From NCBI RefSeq assembly GCF_032854445.1, contig NC_088299.1, forward strand, positions 14,563,608 through 14,627,607: a stretch of DNA of 64,000 nucleotides. The letters are read 5' to 3'. Origin of the DNA: Liolophura sinensis. Its lineage: Eukaryota; Mollusca; Polyplacophora; Chitonida; Chitonidae. Positions within the stretch are counted from its first letter, which is position 1; each line of letters starts with the position of its first letter. Under the pieces are notes generated by a model. That model had not been told where the DNA came from and did not search any database. It worked only from the letters and a program-made list of their open reading frames with translations. Of this stretch, positions 38,201 through 43,989 are shown in pieces. Position numbers and translations under genes: made by a program.

Positions 38201-41200
38201 ATGGCTCTGTTTTCCAGTGCTCTTAAGTAGAGATTCTGCTGTCCTCAGTTTTCATGGCTCTGTTTTCCAGTGCTCTTAAGTAGAGTTTCTGCTCACCTCA
38301 GTTTTCATGGCTCTGTTTTCTAGTGCTCTTAAGTAGAGGTTCTGCTGTCCTCAGTTTTCAGGGCTCTGTTTTCTAGTGATCTTACCAAGAGTGCTCTTAA
38401 GTAGAGATTCTGCTGTCCTCAGTTTTCATGGCTCTGTTTTCCAGTGCTCTTACCTAGAGTTTCTGCTGACCTCAGTATTCAGGGCTCTGTTTTCCAGTGC
38501 TCTTACCTAGGGTTTCTGCTGACCTCAGTTTTCATGGCTCTGTTTTCTAGTGCTCTTAAATAGAGTATCTGCTGTCCTCAGTTTTCATGGCTCTATTTTC
38601 CAGTGCTCTTAAGTAGAGATTCTGCTGTCCTCAGTTTTCATGGCTCTGTTTTCCAGTGCTCTTAAGTAGAGTTTCTGCTCACCTCAGTTTTCATGGCTCT
38701 GTTTTCTAGTGCTCTTAAGTAGAGATTCTGCTGTCCTCAGTTTTCATGGCTCTGTTTTCCAGTGCTCTTACCTAGAGTTTCTGCTGACCTCAGTTTTCAG
38801 GGCTCTGTTTTCCAGTTCCACCTTGTCCAGCCTATCCCTTAGCTCTGTAACCTCATTCTTCAGTTCCTGGTTGATCAACAACAGCTGTTGCACCTGTCAA
38901 CAACAAACAGGTAAACAAAAGGTAAGACTTTGTGGTAGGTTTTATCCATTAACATTCAGAACAGTTTCACGCACTGTTCCACCAGGATGCTGGAACCTAG
39001 GTAAAACCAGTCGCCTGATGAAATGTTTGGTGACACTTCCCATTTAACGGTTCTGAATAATAACTGAGAGAGAATCAATGATGAATAACAATACCAAGAC
39101 CCTTGATGACACGCTCTGATTGGTTACTGACAAGACACCCCACTAAGTGGTGATAGCCTTTAAGGCATATAGCCCTACAGGTACATATTACAGTGTATGT
39201 AGTGGACATTGGATGTACACATCACACCATGTATTATAAAGGTACCGTCATACCTCATCATCCAGGTGTGCTGAAGCCCTTTGTAACCCACGGTAACCAC
39301 ACACTTTCAGGTGGTCAAGCACACATTCTCGTGTTCCCTTGAATTCACACCCTGTAAAAACACATCTCCATTTGTAATTACACAAACTGTTCAATTTCAC
39401 TGAAAGTCGTTTTTTTCTTTTCGCTAGATAAAATTTTTCAGACTCGAAAAAACAAAAGTAGGGCTATATCTGGGCTAATTCAGATCAATGCTCAAATGCT
39501 GGTCTTTTGGGACAAAAATAGATGGAAATCGGCCATTTTAACAGAAATTCACATGCCCTTTTGGATCAACAGAGGGTACCTGCTTTGTAACACCTCTTTC
39601 ATGTACAGCCTCAGGCCAAACACCTGAATTTATGACTATAAATAATACATGACATAGTGATATGCAAGACAGGAAAAATAAACTTTACATAGACTCTTCA
39701 AGCTAATATGACTCTCAAAAAAATGTAGGATTTACTTCAACTGATAGGGAACAAACAGTAGCCACACCTGACACTAAACAGAAGCTATGCAAAGGTAAGT
39801 TTCCTTAACACTTTCTCAAGCAGATAAATGTGAAAAGTTGAAAATCATGGAAAAAAAAATGAGTAAACACTAAAGAGAGAGTGTGCTGGTATTTTACCTT
39901 TGTCCGCATTGTGACACGGAGTATAGGGGCACACCTTTAGGTGCTGGGACAAATCTCTCTGCCGAAATTTCCCACAATGCTCAGCATTGTTCGGACAAGG
40001 AGAGGTTCCATAGCTACATGTGGCTTCATGTTCTGCTTTTTTACCTGTCACAAACACAAACACAAACAATGCAAAGCGTAACCATAGCAGCTAATCAAAT
40101 GAGCACCTGTCAGTGTGTCTTGGTGAGCCTTTACACCTAAGTTTTGCAAATACCACACGCTGGGTCCCTCGGCGGTTACTTCAGCTAAGTCCCTGCTTTC
40201 CCTGCAGCTGTATCTGCATCTGAACAGTAAGGTTGAAAGCGCAATTTCAGCTCTTGTTACATGAAGTTTAACTGCAGCTTGTTGGGTACCTGCATGGTGA
40301 ATTAAGGTGCTTTACTCCCCACCGCCGGTTTCCTCCGCTCATTCAAAATCTGACTACTTGTATAGAGAGTTAAACAGTAAACGCCAGTTAAATAAATAAA
40401 TCCACATCACCTTGTTATTGCCTGGCTAGTCACGCTACCTGTCCTGATAGAAAATGCCTTTACTGTGATATAAGTCAAATTTCTCAACATACAGGCTCAA
40501 AATCTGATGAACTGCAGCTTGGTTGTACATTTGCTCTCAAGTAGATTGTGAAAAGTAGCTATTCACCAAGAGTTATCTGCTCCTTGCAACCACTTGGATC
40601 CACTACCCAGGTGCCGTTGCTTAATGTGAGTCCATAGCAGCAATATGTTAGCAAATCTTCTATTTGACTAAGGACAATTCTGAAAATAATTAAAATGTTA
40701 CCATTAAAATGTTAAACAGTCTGAAATGATGTGTGTTATGCAATTAGATACAATTCTTATATCTCTCCCACTTATATACGCTGAGGTACAAGGAGAGAGT
40801 TACCCAAACTGTCATGGGCGGTTCAAATTTGACGGACTCAATCTAAAATAAGGCCTTGGAGCAGAAGTATTAGATTCTTCGTTCATCCAAATTTGTTCAT
40901 GTCCCCATGCTTTCCCACGTTATCTTTCAACTCGTCATCTGCATACAACAAAGGCTACCTAACAGTCCATCTAGAGGGAATCAGTGTTTTATTTTAAAAT
41001 TCTTACATTTATTGTAACATTGAGTCCATCCCCGCCTCTCAAAAGAAAAACAACCCACATTTCCGAACTCCAACTCGATGAGATCCATGCTAACAGCGCC
41101 CAAACTTGGCTGCACTAATAAGTTCACTTTTATGCCCTATATTTTCTGTTTTGAATTAAGAAGACTGAAATTGAATATGCTGACAGATATCAAAGGAAAT

Positions 41201-42112
41201 GTAATAGCTCACAGAGGATTTCACTGCAAAACTGAGTTACATATCAAACCTGCCAGTAGGTCACATGACACATTAAAATGGCTGTCGACAGTGAGGCCCT
41301 GAGTACTGCCTAAGTTCTAGCATTCAATCTGACCGCAAGACAGGGAGTTAATTAATTTTATCAATGAGGACAGAATATTAAGAGGCCTATTTGAGATTCC
41401 ACCAGCAAATTACACAGAAATGAGTTATACTGCCATGAGTGGGAAGGAGATGGAAGTTCCATTGGAAATCTGAAGCAATTTTTGCAGAGGCAGGGATGAA
41501 CTCTATGCATGATTAATTAATGTCAGAATTTTAAAACAGCCATTAAAATAGAATTTTAATCCATCTAGGTGGGTTAGGCACCCAAACACGGATATAACCT
41601 GATAATCGGACGAACAAATTATTCGGGTTTAGGGTGGCCAGCAATCTCCGCGTATTAGTAAATATATGTTATCTTTGGATCCGATTTTGTCACAGCGCTA
41701 GTCTAGTCAAGTTTTAACTTCCTGTTCAGATTACACCTTATCAAGGCGTTTCAAAGTATCCTTTTCTATGTTTAACCTCATTCTCTTCTGGAGATATTAC
41801 TTGAAAGAAGACTCCAAATCAAATAATTTAAGTATGGAAGTATAAAATATTGCAGTCCTAGGTTTACAAGAGAGTGACAGTTTCTGGACCCTGTATGATG
41901 GCTCACCTGTTCACGATATGGGCTGTGTTGACTATTTCAACCCCGTCTACTGGGCATCTCCCCGTGGGTACAGAGGTCACACACTGGCGACAGAACGTGT
42001 GGCCACACGACACTGTCATCACAGGGTCAGAATAGATATTATCACAGACTGAACACCGCAAATGGGTGCTCGGCTCCGTAACAAACTTTATCGGTGATAC
42101 ACCCGCCGCCAT
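11180..42112 (-). CDS. TRAF7: TRAF7-like E3 ubiquitin ligase (RING, TRAF zinc fingers, coiled coil, WD40)
   Basis: Coding exons in transcript order: 41907-42112, 40567-40679, 39898-40044, 39254-39351, 38772-38893, 36461-36579, 35706-35814, 33872-34013, 27329-27433, 26501-26578, 25849-25935, 18108-18243, 16795-16943 or 16122-16270, 12409-12528, 11180-11215. All junctions are GT-AG and phase-matched; the sum is 1767 nt (588 aa plus stop). The RING has ligands C20, C23, C36, H38, C41, C44, C53, D56; Asp as last ligand (CPVD) is usual in TRAF7. Cys/His TRAF-type fingers span about 115-180, a coiled coil about 189-270, and a WD40 propeller from about 305 to the end. The family acts as an E3 ligase/scaffold with MEKK3 in MAPK and NF-kB signalling (family knowledge). 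The ATG at 42110-42112 has A at -3 and G at +4. Human TRAF7 is longer (670 aa), mainly at the N-terminus. Divergence leaves a TRAF7 paralogue possible. Confidence 0.85.
11240..11475. repeat. (GTAT)n-rich microsatellite
   Basis: Long runs of gtat and ggta tetranucleotides interrupted by 'gttagttcagtatg' segments, just 5' of the terminal TRAF7-like exon in transcript terms. Confidence 0.95.
11808..11972. repeat. 20-bp tandem repeat, about 8 copies
   Basis: Repeated 'cttgtaagccacaatgtgac' with a c/t variant (cacaat or cataat) in alternating copies, in the last intron of the TRAF7-like gene. Confidence 0.95.
11992..12262 (+). mobile_element. tRNA-derived SINE (family 1), full-length copy
   Basis: Starts 'ggcctctacggccgaagggg', with an A-box-like 'ttagcacagcagcatgg' and B-box-like 'gagttcaagtcc' 50-60 bp on. 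Then comes the family body ('gtgggaaggtctg', 'gtttccccgggctccaccca', 'gtataagtgaaatattcctg') and an A-rich tail of 'caaat' repeats. It is antisense to the gene. Confidence 0.8.
12409..12528 (-). CDS. TRAF7: TRAF7-like exon 14: last full WD40 repeat
   Basis: Encodes VWNLENMLPIQSLTRHEAAV, NTLSLQEDLLISGSEDTEIK. 120 nt, phase 0 both ends. It continues directly from exon 13a or 13b (D-K-S-I-K/Q + V-W). Donor ATTAAG|GTGGAT. Confidence 0.85.
12905..14432. repeat. Minisatellite, 48-49 bp unit, about 31 copies
   Basis: Unit 'cttccacattaactgctctg' + 'agactgggtggccacgttcc' + 'cagcttaag'. A block of about 12 units (from roughly 13260) is copied 581 bp further on, with the same private variants ('aacggttctgag' at 13598 and 14179), showing a large secondary duplication. 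Long in-frame ORFs here arise from the unit length and start at non-ATG codons. Confidence 0.95.
14450..14494 (-). CDS. TRAF7: Possible optional 45-nt microexon of the TRAF7-like gene
   Basis: A 45-nt open segment, phase 0 both ends, encoding RWHFGDITGDRTESQ. The acceptor CTCTTTTTGTGGCGTACAG is fair and the donor CCCAG|GTTAGTG good. Inserted between exons 13 and 14 it would keep the frame, but it would split the D-K-S-I-Q/V-W strand of a WD40 blade. It is therefore either an alternative loop exon or a chance match. It abuts the 49-bp minisatellite. Confidence 0.3.
15070..15705. repeat. Minisatellite, 32-bp unit, about 20 copies
   Basis: Unit 'gtttacatgtatacacagcc' + 'agtacatgctct', with copies lacking 'ta' that shift the period to 30. 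It lies in the intron after exon 13b. Confidence 0.95.
16122..16270 (-). CDS. TRAF7: TRAF7-like exon 13b (candidate mutually exclusive exon)
   Basis: 149 nt; encodes GTYNNNIQIFDVDSHSHVRS ... FLFSASYDKSIQ (50 codons with the preceding G). Acceptor TTTGTAG, donor ATCCAG|GTGAGA. The S-A-S-Y-D-x-S tail is nearer to canonical TRAF7 than exon 13a, so 13b is probably the ancestral form. Spliced after 13a it would read out of frame and meet TAG at the twelfth codon. Confidence 0.8.
16436..16606. mobile_element. Candidate MITE between exons 13a and 13b
   Basis: The ends are imperfect inverted repeats: left 'cacactgagcgaatgtcga', right (reverse complement) 'CACACAGTGCGGTTTGTCGA', with continued inward similarity around 'tcgaattcgac'. 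Size (about 170 bp) and lack of coding capacity fit a MITE, possibly PIF/Harbinger-derived. The target duplication is not clear. Confidence 0.45.
16734..16752. repeat. 19-base C run (G run on transcript)
   Basis: Uninterrupted C run on the plus strand, within the first 65 nt of the intron after exon 13a. On the transcript it is a G run, a known class of intronic splicing enhancer bound by hnRNP H/F. Such a run is expected to vary in length. Confidence 0.9.
16795..16943 (-). CDS. TRAF7: TRAF7-like exon 13a (candidate mutually exclusive exon)
   Basis: 149 nt; with the preceding G it encodes GTYNRNIQVFDLASRQHLHS ... YLFSSSSDKSIK (50 codons). Acceptor TTGACAG, donor ATCAAG|GTGAGC. It shares length, phases and 29 of 50 residues with exon 13b. 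A 19-base G run (transcript strand) begins about 43 nt past its donor. Confidence 0.8.
17035..17275 (+). mobile_element. SINE family 1 copy
   Basis: Starts 'ggggcctccatggccttagc', contains 'ctcaccaatgcggtcac' and 'cttcctctccag', and ends 'caccaatcaaataaataaat'. The B box is damaged by a small deletion. Confidence 0.75.
17660..17840 (+). mobile_element. SINE family 1, 3'-truncated copy
   Basis: The tRNA-like head with B-box-like 'gagttcaaatcc' and body up to 'ggtttcccctgggctctgct' are present. The tail is missing. Confidence 0.65.
17940..18025 (-). mobile_element. tRNA-like SINE head fragment
   Basis: On the minus strand it reads like a tRNA-derived head: a B-box-like sequence is the complement of 'ggatttgaactc', with an A-box-like region near 18010. 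Confidence 0.35.
18108..18243 (-). CDS. TRAF7: TRAF7-like exon 12: WD40 repeat
   Basis: Encodes EVLFSGSHNTIDIWDATGKF and on to GSIYSLTVTHEYLIAG. G-S-x-Y-S-x-x-V-T is the matching TRAF7 blade. It ends GCAG|GTAAGC in phase 1, requiring a next exon that starts with two bases of a Gly codon, which both 13a and 13b supply. Confidence 0.85.
19590..19830. repeat. Dispersed repeat (copy 1) around 'aaagagcaactttcagtg'
   Basis: Shares 'aaagagcaactttcagtg', 'gcacattttt' and downstream blocks ('tatcagtca', 'acagaat', 'cttcagaat', 'aaaggttgaa') with 55300-55480, and in inverted orientation with about 55820-55880. Class unknown. Confidence 0.55.
20560..21060. repeat. 48-bp tandem repeat and degenerate 'gtattgg' array
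   Basis: A degenerate array of 'attagtattgg' type units passes into near-perfect copies of a 48-bp unit 'gtagacgctggacaatggca' + 'gtattgttggcattggatca' + 'tgagtatt' (five copies). Confidence 0.9.
21115..21735. repeat. Low-complexity G-poor array of 'actactcctactaccacc'
   Basis: About 620 bp of triplet-like 'cta/cca/cct' units. The plus strand is nearly free of G apart from periodic 'gtt', so the other strand is nearly free of C. Long ORFs on both strands (Leu/Pro-, Tyr/Ser- or Val/Gly-rich) follow from the triplet period and are not taken as genes. Confidence 0.9.
21773..21925 (-). pseudogene. MADF/BESS-like transposon protein, C-terminal remnant
   Basis: Fifty codons to TAG (21773-21775): QKQRKERQVTRSNSVSAFGK, YVAAGITEMIPDNAKWAKSE, ISSIPFKYSK. 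The F-G-K-Y-V-A-x-x-(I/L)-x-x-(M/L) pattern with a closing amphipathic helix is typical of the C-terminus of MADF/Myb-like proteins of PIF/Harbinger elements. An in-frame TGA lies three codons upstream, so this is a remnant, or the last exon of a broken gene. Confidence 0.5.
24001..24132. mobile_element. Short palindromic MITE
   Basis: Left 'agcccagtttcacaaagtgg' and the reverse complement of the right end 'gacccagtttcaaaaagatg' are inverted repeats. The interior ('cgtacaattgtcgtacc', 'gtacaattatcgtatg') continues the imperfect palindrome. No coding capacity. Confidence 0.6.
24242..24606 (-). mobile_element. tRNA-derived SINE (family 2), near full-length
   Basis: On the minus strand it begins with a tRNA-like head: A-box-like TAGCACAGTTGGTAGAGCG near 24580-24600 and B-box-like GGATCAATCC near 24545. 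The body ('cagtcatatgacgac', 'gtaatgtgcctccttgt', 'ttatctagtgctgcttcac') ends in a 'gtgagtgagtga' tail at about 24242. Two other copies lie at 34186-34345 and 34795-35115. Confidence 0.75.
24700..24955 (+). mobile_element. SINE family 1 copy
   Basis: Head 'tagttagcatgctagtgtag', B-box-like 'gtgcaagtcc', body 'gcaacctgtggatggtcgtg' and 'ccataatgctggcc', and A-rich tail 'aagtaaataaataaa'. Confidence 0.7.
25697..25822 (-). mobile_element. SINE family 1 fragment (tRNA-like head)
   Basis: Complement of the head: 'gaggaagccagcatgagctg', then 'cattagtgagaggcgcctgg' and 'gctagcatgttaaccactaa'. Only the head half is present, 30 bp from the acceptor-distal end of exon 11. Confidence 0.65.
25849..25935 (-). 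CDS. TRAF7: TRAF7-like exon 11: WD40 repeat part
   Basis: Encodes VWEAKSLTHVHSMQGLYHWV, RAMAVSTNK. The L-x-H-W-V-R-A pattern is characteristic of the TRAF7 propeller. 87 nt, phase 0 both ends, donor AACAAG|GTATGT. Confidence 0.8.
26270..26468 (-). mobile_element. SINE family 1 copy next to exon 10
   Basis: Contains 'ggtggccattatggtaggag', 'gagctggacgaactcacagc' and 'ttggtgagaggctcctgggt'. Its end is about 35 bp from exon 10, inside the intron. It is in the same orientation as the gene. Confidence 0.7.
26501..26578 (-). CDS. TRAF7: TRAF7-like exon 10: WD40 repeat part
   Basis: Encodes NAHENIICSMVICNGYLFTS, SHSLIK. 78 nt, phase 0 both ends, acceptor TTTTTCAG, donor AAAG|GTAAAC. A SINE lies about 35 bp into the following intron. 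Confidence 0.8.
26740..27300. repeat. Minisatellite, 40-bp unit, about 13 copies
   Basis: Unit 'atttatcatggtaaagagag' + 'aaatgagaacaaagaattcc'. On the transcript strand each unit carries a pyrimidine-rich stretch (GTTCTCATTTCTCTC). It ends about 30 bp from the donor of exon 9. Confidence 0.95.
27329..27433 (-). CDS. TRAF7: TRAF7-like exon 9: WD40 repeat
   Basis: Encodes VHCLSVGHGYLYSAGEDFNI, KMWTLDTAEEFKTLE. 105 nt, phase 0 both ends. It is hemmed in by minisatellites on both sides (87-bp array at its acceptor, 40-bp array within about 30 bp of its donor). The donor GAG|GTGCTT is weak. Confidence 0.8.
27440..31545. repeat. Giant minisatellite, 87-bp unit, about 47 copies, derived from an exon junction
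   Basis: Unit 'gtgcccgacagaaagacagc' + 'tagtgaacgtgcaaacaaaa' + 'ataagtcatcacgacagact' + 'taaattctgttcacagatca' + 'aacacct'. The period of 87 (29 codons) keeps an open frame for up to 895 codons, but with GTG rather than ATG starts. The first, degenerate unit overlaps the acceptor and first bases of TRAF7-like exon 9 ('acagacagacaatggacctg' aligned to 'agacagctagtgaacctg'). Nine or so copies keep 'cctgcaaac' (CAG on the transcript); most have 'cgtgcaaac' (CAC). Confidence 0.95.
32255..32420. mobile_element. SINE-like repeat (third type)
   Basis: Resembles segments at 310-410, 23890-24000, 43480-43590, 53040-53190 and 54228-54335: a 'tttatttgattgatgtttaa'-like start, a 'gttttatgggtgg' core and a 'ccagagtgct'-like segment. 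It shares its outer end with family 1 but has a different body. Confidence 0.45.
32450..33812. repeat. Minisatellite, 53-54 bp unit, about 25 copies
   Basis: Unit 'gggtctgacgatcggtataa' + 'acaagtaccagtaacggtct' + 'gaacagccagcga'. Variants (ggtataaac or cgtataaac; cagtaac or caagtaac) are shuffled between copies. It ends about 60 bp from the donor of exon 8. ORFs of up to 423 codons are by-products of the period. Confidence 0.95.
33872..34013 (-). CDS. TRAF7: TRAF7-like exon 8: WD40 repeat
   Basis: Encodes GHKNTVFSTVACKRKLYSGG through GEVKVWNLDHLSLGCVKTLV, a complete WD40 unit (GH ... VW), then GHKRT. Acceptor CTGTTTAG, donor GAACT|GTAAGC, phase 0 out. A 54-bp minisatellite begins about 60 bp into the next intron. 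Confidence 0.85.
34186..34345 (-). mobile_element. SINE family 2, fragment
   Basis: Contains 'cagtcatatgacgactaagg', 'gtaatgtgcctccttgttac' and 'ttatctagtgctgcttcact' up to 'accaaaggaaag'. The tRNA-like head is missing. Confidence 0.7.
34375..34790. repeat. Diverged copies of the 137-bp repeat family
   Basis: Three partial units with 'aaccttgagctcaatacatg', 'cagcacttttcaagatacca' and 'ttgtttaacactgattctaa'. These are clear relatives of the tandem array at 59150-60470. Confidence 0.65.
34795..35115 (-). mobile_element. SINE family 2 inserted in a 137-bp-type repeat
   Basis: A nearly complete family-2 copy from 'gagtgagtgagtacttgggg' to 'ctctagcaactgtgctatca'. It interrupts a repeat unit: 'tatgtacacac' on the left is resumed as 'gtacacaacgaatcaa' on the right, giving a likely target duplication of about 8 bp (gtacacac / gtacacaa). 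Confidence 0.7.
35116..35225. repeat. Continuation of the interrupted 137-bp-type unit
   Basis: 'cttgagctcagtgcaggcag' and 'tactttttgagaaaccac' match the other units of the family. Separated from its left half by the SINE. Confidence 0.6.
35706..35814 (-). CDS. TRAF7: TRAF7-like exon 7: linker into WD40 domain
   Basis: Encodes a Ser-rich linker followed by PEKWEMPFTFKCIGTYR; the F-K-C-x-G-T-x-R segment directly precedes the WD40 domain in TRAF7 proteins. Donor TACAG|GTAAG, phase 2. Confidence 0.8.
36461..36579 (-). CDS. TRAF7: TRAF7-like exon 6: coiled coil end and linker
   Basis: Encodes GQQMLQKKFEGLHGTLEVIQ then a Ser/Pro-rich stretch (SKSPAISPSAVEKPRPG). It joins exon 5 in phase 2 (AG|T) and ends CGACCAG|GTGAGT in phase 1. 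Confidence 0.75.
36752..36875. repeat. 19-bp tandem repeat, 6-7 copies
   Basis: Unit 'gggcatggtggcttattct', with a g.cacgg variant in two adjacent copies, in the intron before exon 6 in plus-strand order. Confidence 0.95.
37226..38820. repeat. Minisatellite, 53-bp unit, about 30 copies, made from exon 5 end plus its splice donor
   Basis: On the transcript strand each unit is CTGGAAAACAGAGCCCTGAA + AACTGAGGTCAGCAGAAACT + CTAGGTAAGAGCA. This is the last 44 nt of exon 5 (encoding L-E-N-R-A-L-K-T-E-V-S-R-N-S) followed by the first 9 nt of the intron. Roughly half of the copies keep a GT donor (plus-strand 'cttacctagag'). Another subfamily has 'cttaagtagag' or 'cttaaatagag' and lacks it. Longer composite units occur near 37860 and 38000. 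Confidence 0.95.
38772..38893 (-). CDS. TRAF7: TRAF7-like exon 5: coiled coil
   Basis: Encodes VQQLLLINQELKNEVTELRD and on to ENRALKTEVSRNS, a leucine-rich heptad coiled coil. Donor TCTAG|GTAAGA, phase 2. The last 44 nt of this exon plus the first 9 nt of the intron are the unit of the adjacent 53-bp minisatellite. The first in-frame codon past the donor is TAA. Confidence 0.8.
39254..39351 (-). CDS. TRAF7: TRAF7-like exon 4: second zinc finger
   Basis: Encodes GCEFKGTRECVLDHLKVCGY..., the second TRAF-type finger, then the lead into the coiled coil (RASAHLDDE). Acceptor TTTTTACAG, donor GATGAG|GTATGA, ends in phase 0. Confidence 0.8.
39898..40044 (-). CDS. TRAF7: TRAF7-like exon 3: TRAF-type zinc finger
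   Basis: Encodes a Cys/His-rich segment with CPNNAEHCGKF, LSQHLKVCPYTPCHNADKG. Spacing of C and H fits TRAF-type zinc fingers. Phase 1 at both ends; acceptor TGACAG, donor AAAG|GTAAAA. Confidence 0.85.
40567..40679 (-). CDS. TRAF7: TRAF7-like exon 2
   Basis: Begins after TTTTCAG and encodes IVLSQIEDLLTYCCYG... through WVVDPSGCKEQITLG. It contains the first cysteines of the TRAF-type zinc-binding region. Donor CTTG|GTGAAT, phase 1. Confidence 0.8.
41907..42112 (-). CDS. TRAF7: TRAF7-like exon 1: start codon and RING finger
   Basis: Encodes MAAGVSPIKF followed by the whole RING (C-S-V-C, S-C-G-H-T-F-C-R-Q-C, C-P-V-D). It ends AACAG|GTGAGC in phase 2. The open frame extends upstream without an ATG, so 42112 is the first plausible start. 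Confidence 0.85.
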
Positions 42113-42589
42113 TATTCTCCCGCTTTCGATTTCCCCCCAAACTCCTCGCAGGGGCAAGTCTTACCAAAAATAAACTCTGCCACACTCTACTGCTAACGTC
42201 TATCTTAATCCCAGGTTCAAAGTACACAGATGAAAATGCATTTCTCTGTAATGAGCATGCTGCATTATCATCTTCCATCCAACACACAAAGATTTATTTT
42301 ATTTTAGTTTTTTGCTTTTTGGAGTTGGGGGCATAAAGTTTGGTGGCAAATGGCTGATAAAAATTAACACTAGGGTAAGGCCTAGGCTACATGTTCAGAT
42401 TGGCAAGATATTTACAAAAAAGTTTTCTTAGGCCTACACTTCAGCATGCTACACAGAAGATAAGTATAGGCTAAAAGTACAATTTAGTATCAGATTGGTT
42501 GATGTCATATAGGAAATGGATTTTAAGTAACAGTACATATTATTGTTATTAGGGATTTCACTTTCTGGATACTGGTAAGGCACAGATTC
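42113..42589. other. Upstream region of the TRAF7-like gene
   Basis: Should contain the 5' UTR and promoter. It is GC-richer near the start codon (CpG-containing 'cccgccgcc', 'cgctttcgatttcc'), consistent with a TATA-less promoter. No motif is strong enough to mark. Confidence 0.35.
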
Positions 42590-42690
42590 TAATGCTGAAA
42601 ATTGTCCCAAGACTACTTCCGGATTTGAACCAGCAACCTCAGGGTCAAGCATCAAATTGCCAGTAATGCACACCAGTAGTCTACACCAAT
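42590..42690 (-). mobile_element. tRNA-derived SINE head fragment
   Basis: On the minus strand it carries a B-box-like GGTTCAAATCC (complement of 'ggatttgaacc' near 42612) and an A-box-like region near 42670. It is followed by no recognisable family-1 body. Confidence 0.45.
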
Positions 42691-42819
42691 CAACCCACTG
42701 GCCTCTCGCAACAATGGGAGGTAAAAGCAGCCTTTAATTACGACAAAAACATGTGTTGCCCTCGAATGATTGCAAGGACACAGCTCCTTCAGCTAAATAT
42801 ATAAGACTAGTAGTTATTC

Positions 42820-43045
42820 AGAAAGATTTATTTATTTATTTGATTGGTGTTTTACGCCGTACTCAAGAATATTTCACTTATACGACGGTGGCCAGCATTA
42901 TGGTGAGAGGAAACCGGGCAGAGCCCGGGGGAAACCCACGACCATCCACAGGTTGTTGGCAGACCTTCCCATGTACAGCCGGAGAGGAAGCCAGAATGAG
43001 CTGGACTTGAACTCACAGCCACTGCATTGGTGAGAGACTCCTTAT
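42820..43045 (-). mobile_element. SINE family 1 copy, well preserved
   Basis: 'tttatttatttgattggtgt', 'actcaagaatatttcactta', 'gtggccagcattatggtgag', 'gagcccgggggaaacccacg' and B-box complement 'ggacttgaactcac'. It ends within the head at 'gtgagagactcc'. Confidence 0.85.
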
Positions 43046-43852
43046 AAAGAAAGAGGACTTTAAGTAAGTGTTATCATTATAAAAGATAAGCGTAATGCAT
43101 GCTCAGCCCAGTGAATGAATGGTCATGGCTTAACGCATGTCACATTGGCAACATTCTTCCATGTTCCACCCAAGGGTCGTGGTTTAATTACTCTAGTTTT
43201 CTCCAGCAATGAAACTTACAACTGTCACAAGTCACTGGTTAAACTATTGGTAAGTGAAAAATAATGCCAATCCACAAAACATAATGCTTGTATCATCCCA
43301 TACTCCTTATATGGGCTATTTGAGATCAGCATACCAGTAGTAGCCGTTGACTCATGGGAGATTCACATGTAGGTCTACATGCTGCATGGAAGTTCAACAT
43401 CTGGAGTGAGATGTTGCAAATGTATTAGGAAAGGACTGGATGAAATCATCCAGATCCTGAGAGGAAGAAAGATGCTGGAACTGGATCTGATTGGTTGGTG
43501 TTTAATGCCATTGTCAGAATCATTTATTTTTGTTGGAAGAAACCAGTGTGCTGAGAATAACCCAGTAGACTTTGGCCAGTAACTCACCACTTCTGCCTCT
43601 TGACATTTTCCACAGCAGAGAAACTCAGTGAGTAAGCCTATGTCATAGAGCTGGAAACAAGTAGGCTAATCTTCAAAGAACTTTATGCCAATCCATCTTA
43701 ATGACCCTATAGGCTGTTTTCTGGTTATAGCAATCAATGTACAACGAACAGTGGAGTCTGTGAATTGTCCACTATATGGCACGTTCAGTGCATATGCACT
43801 GACGCACAATCAAGACTTTTGTAAGGCAAACAAGTAGTTATGTACATGTTGG

Positions 43853-43987
43853 GGCCACTTTCACAAAACTTCATATTTCTCGGAACTTTTTTCATAAAAA
43901 ATGTTGTCTGGGTTATAGTGCCATACGGTGATATCATTTACAAGAAAAATTGACAAAACTGATTTACAAAGTTTTGTGAAAGTGTCC
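43853..43987. mobile_element. MITE with strong terminal inverted repeats
   Basis: Left 'ggccactttcacaaaactt' and the reverse complement of the right end GGACACTTTCACAAAACTT match at 17 of 19 positions. 135 bp, non-coding. Confidence 0.7.
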
Positions 43988-43989
43988 AT

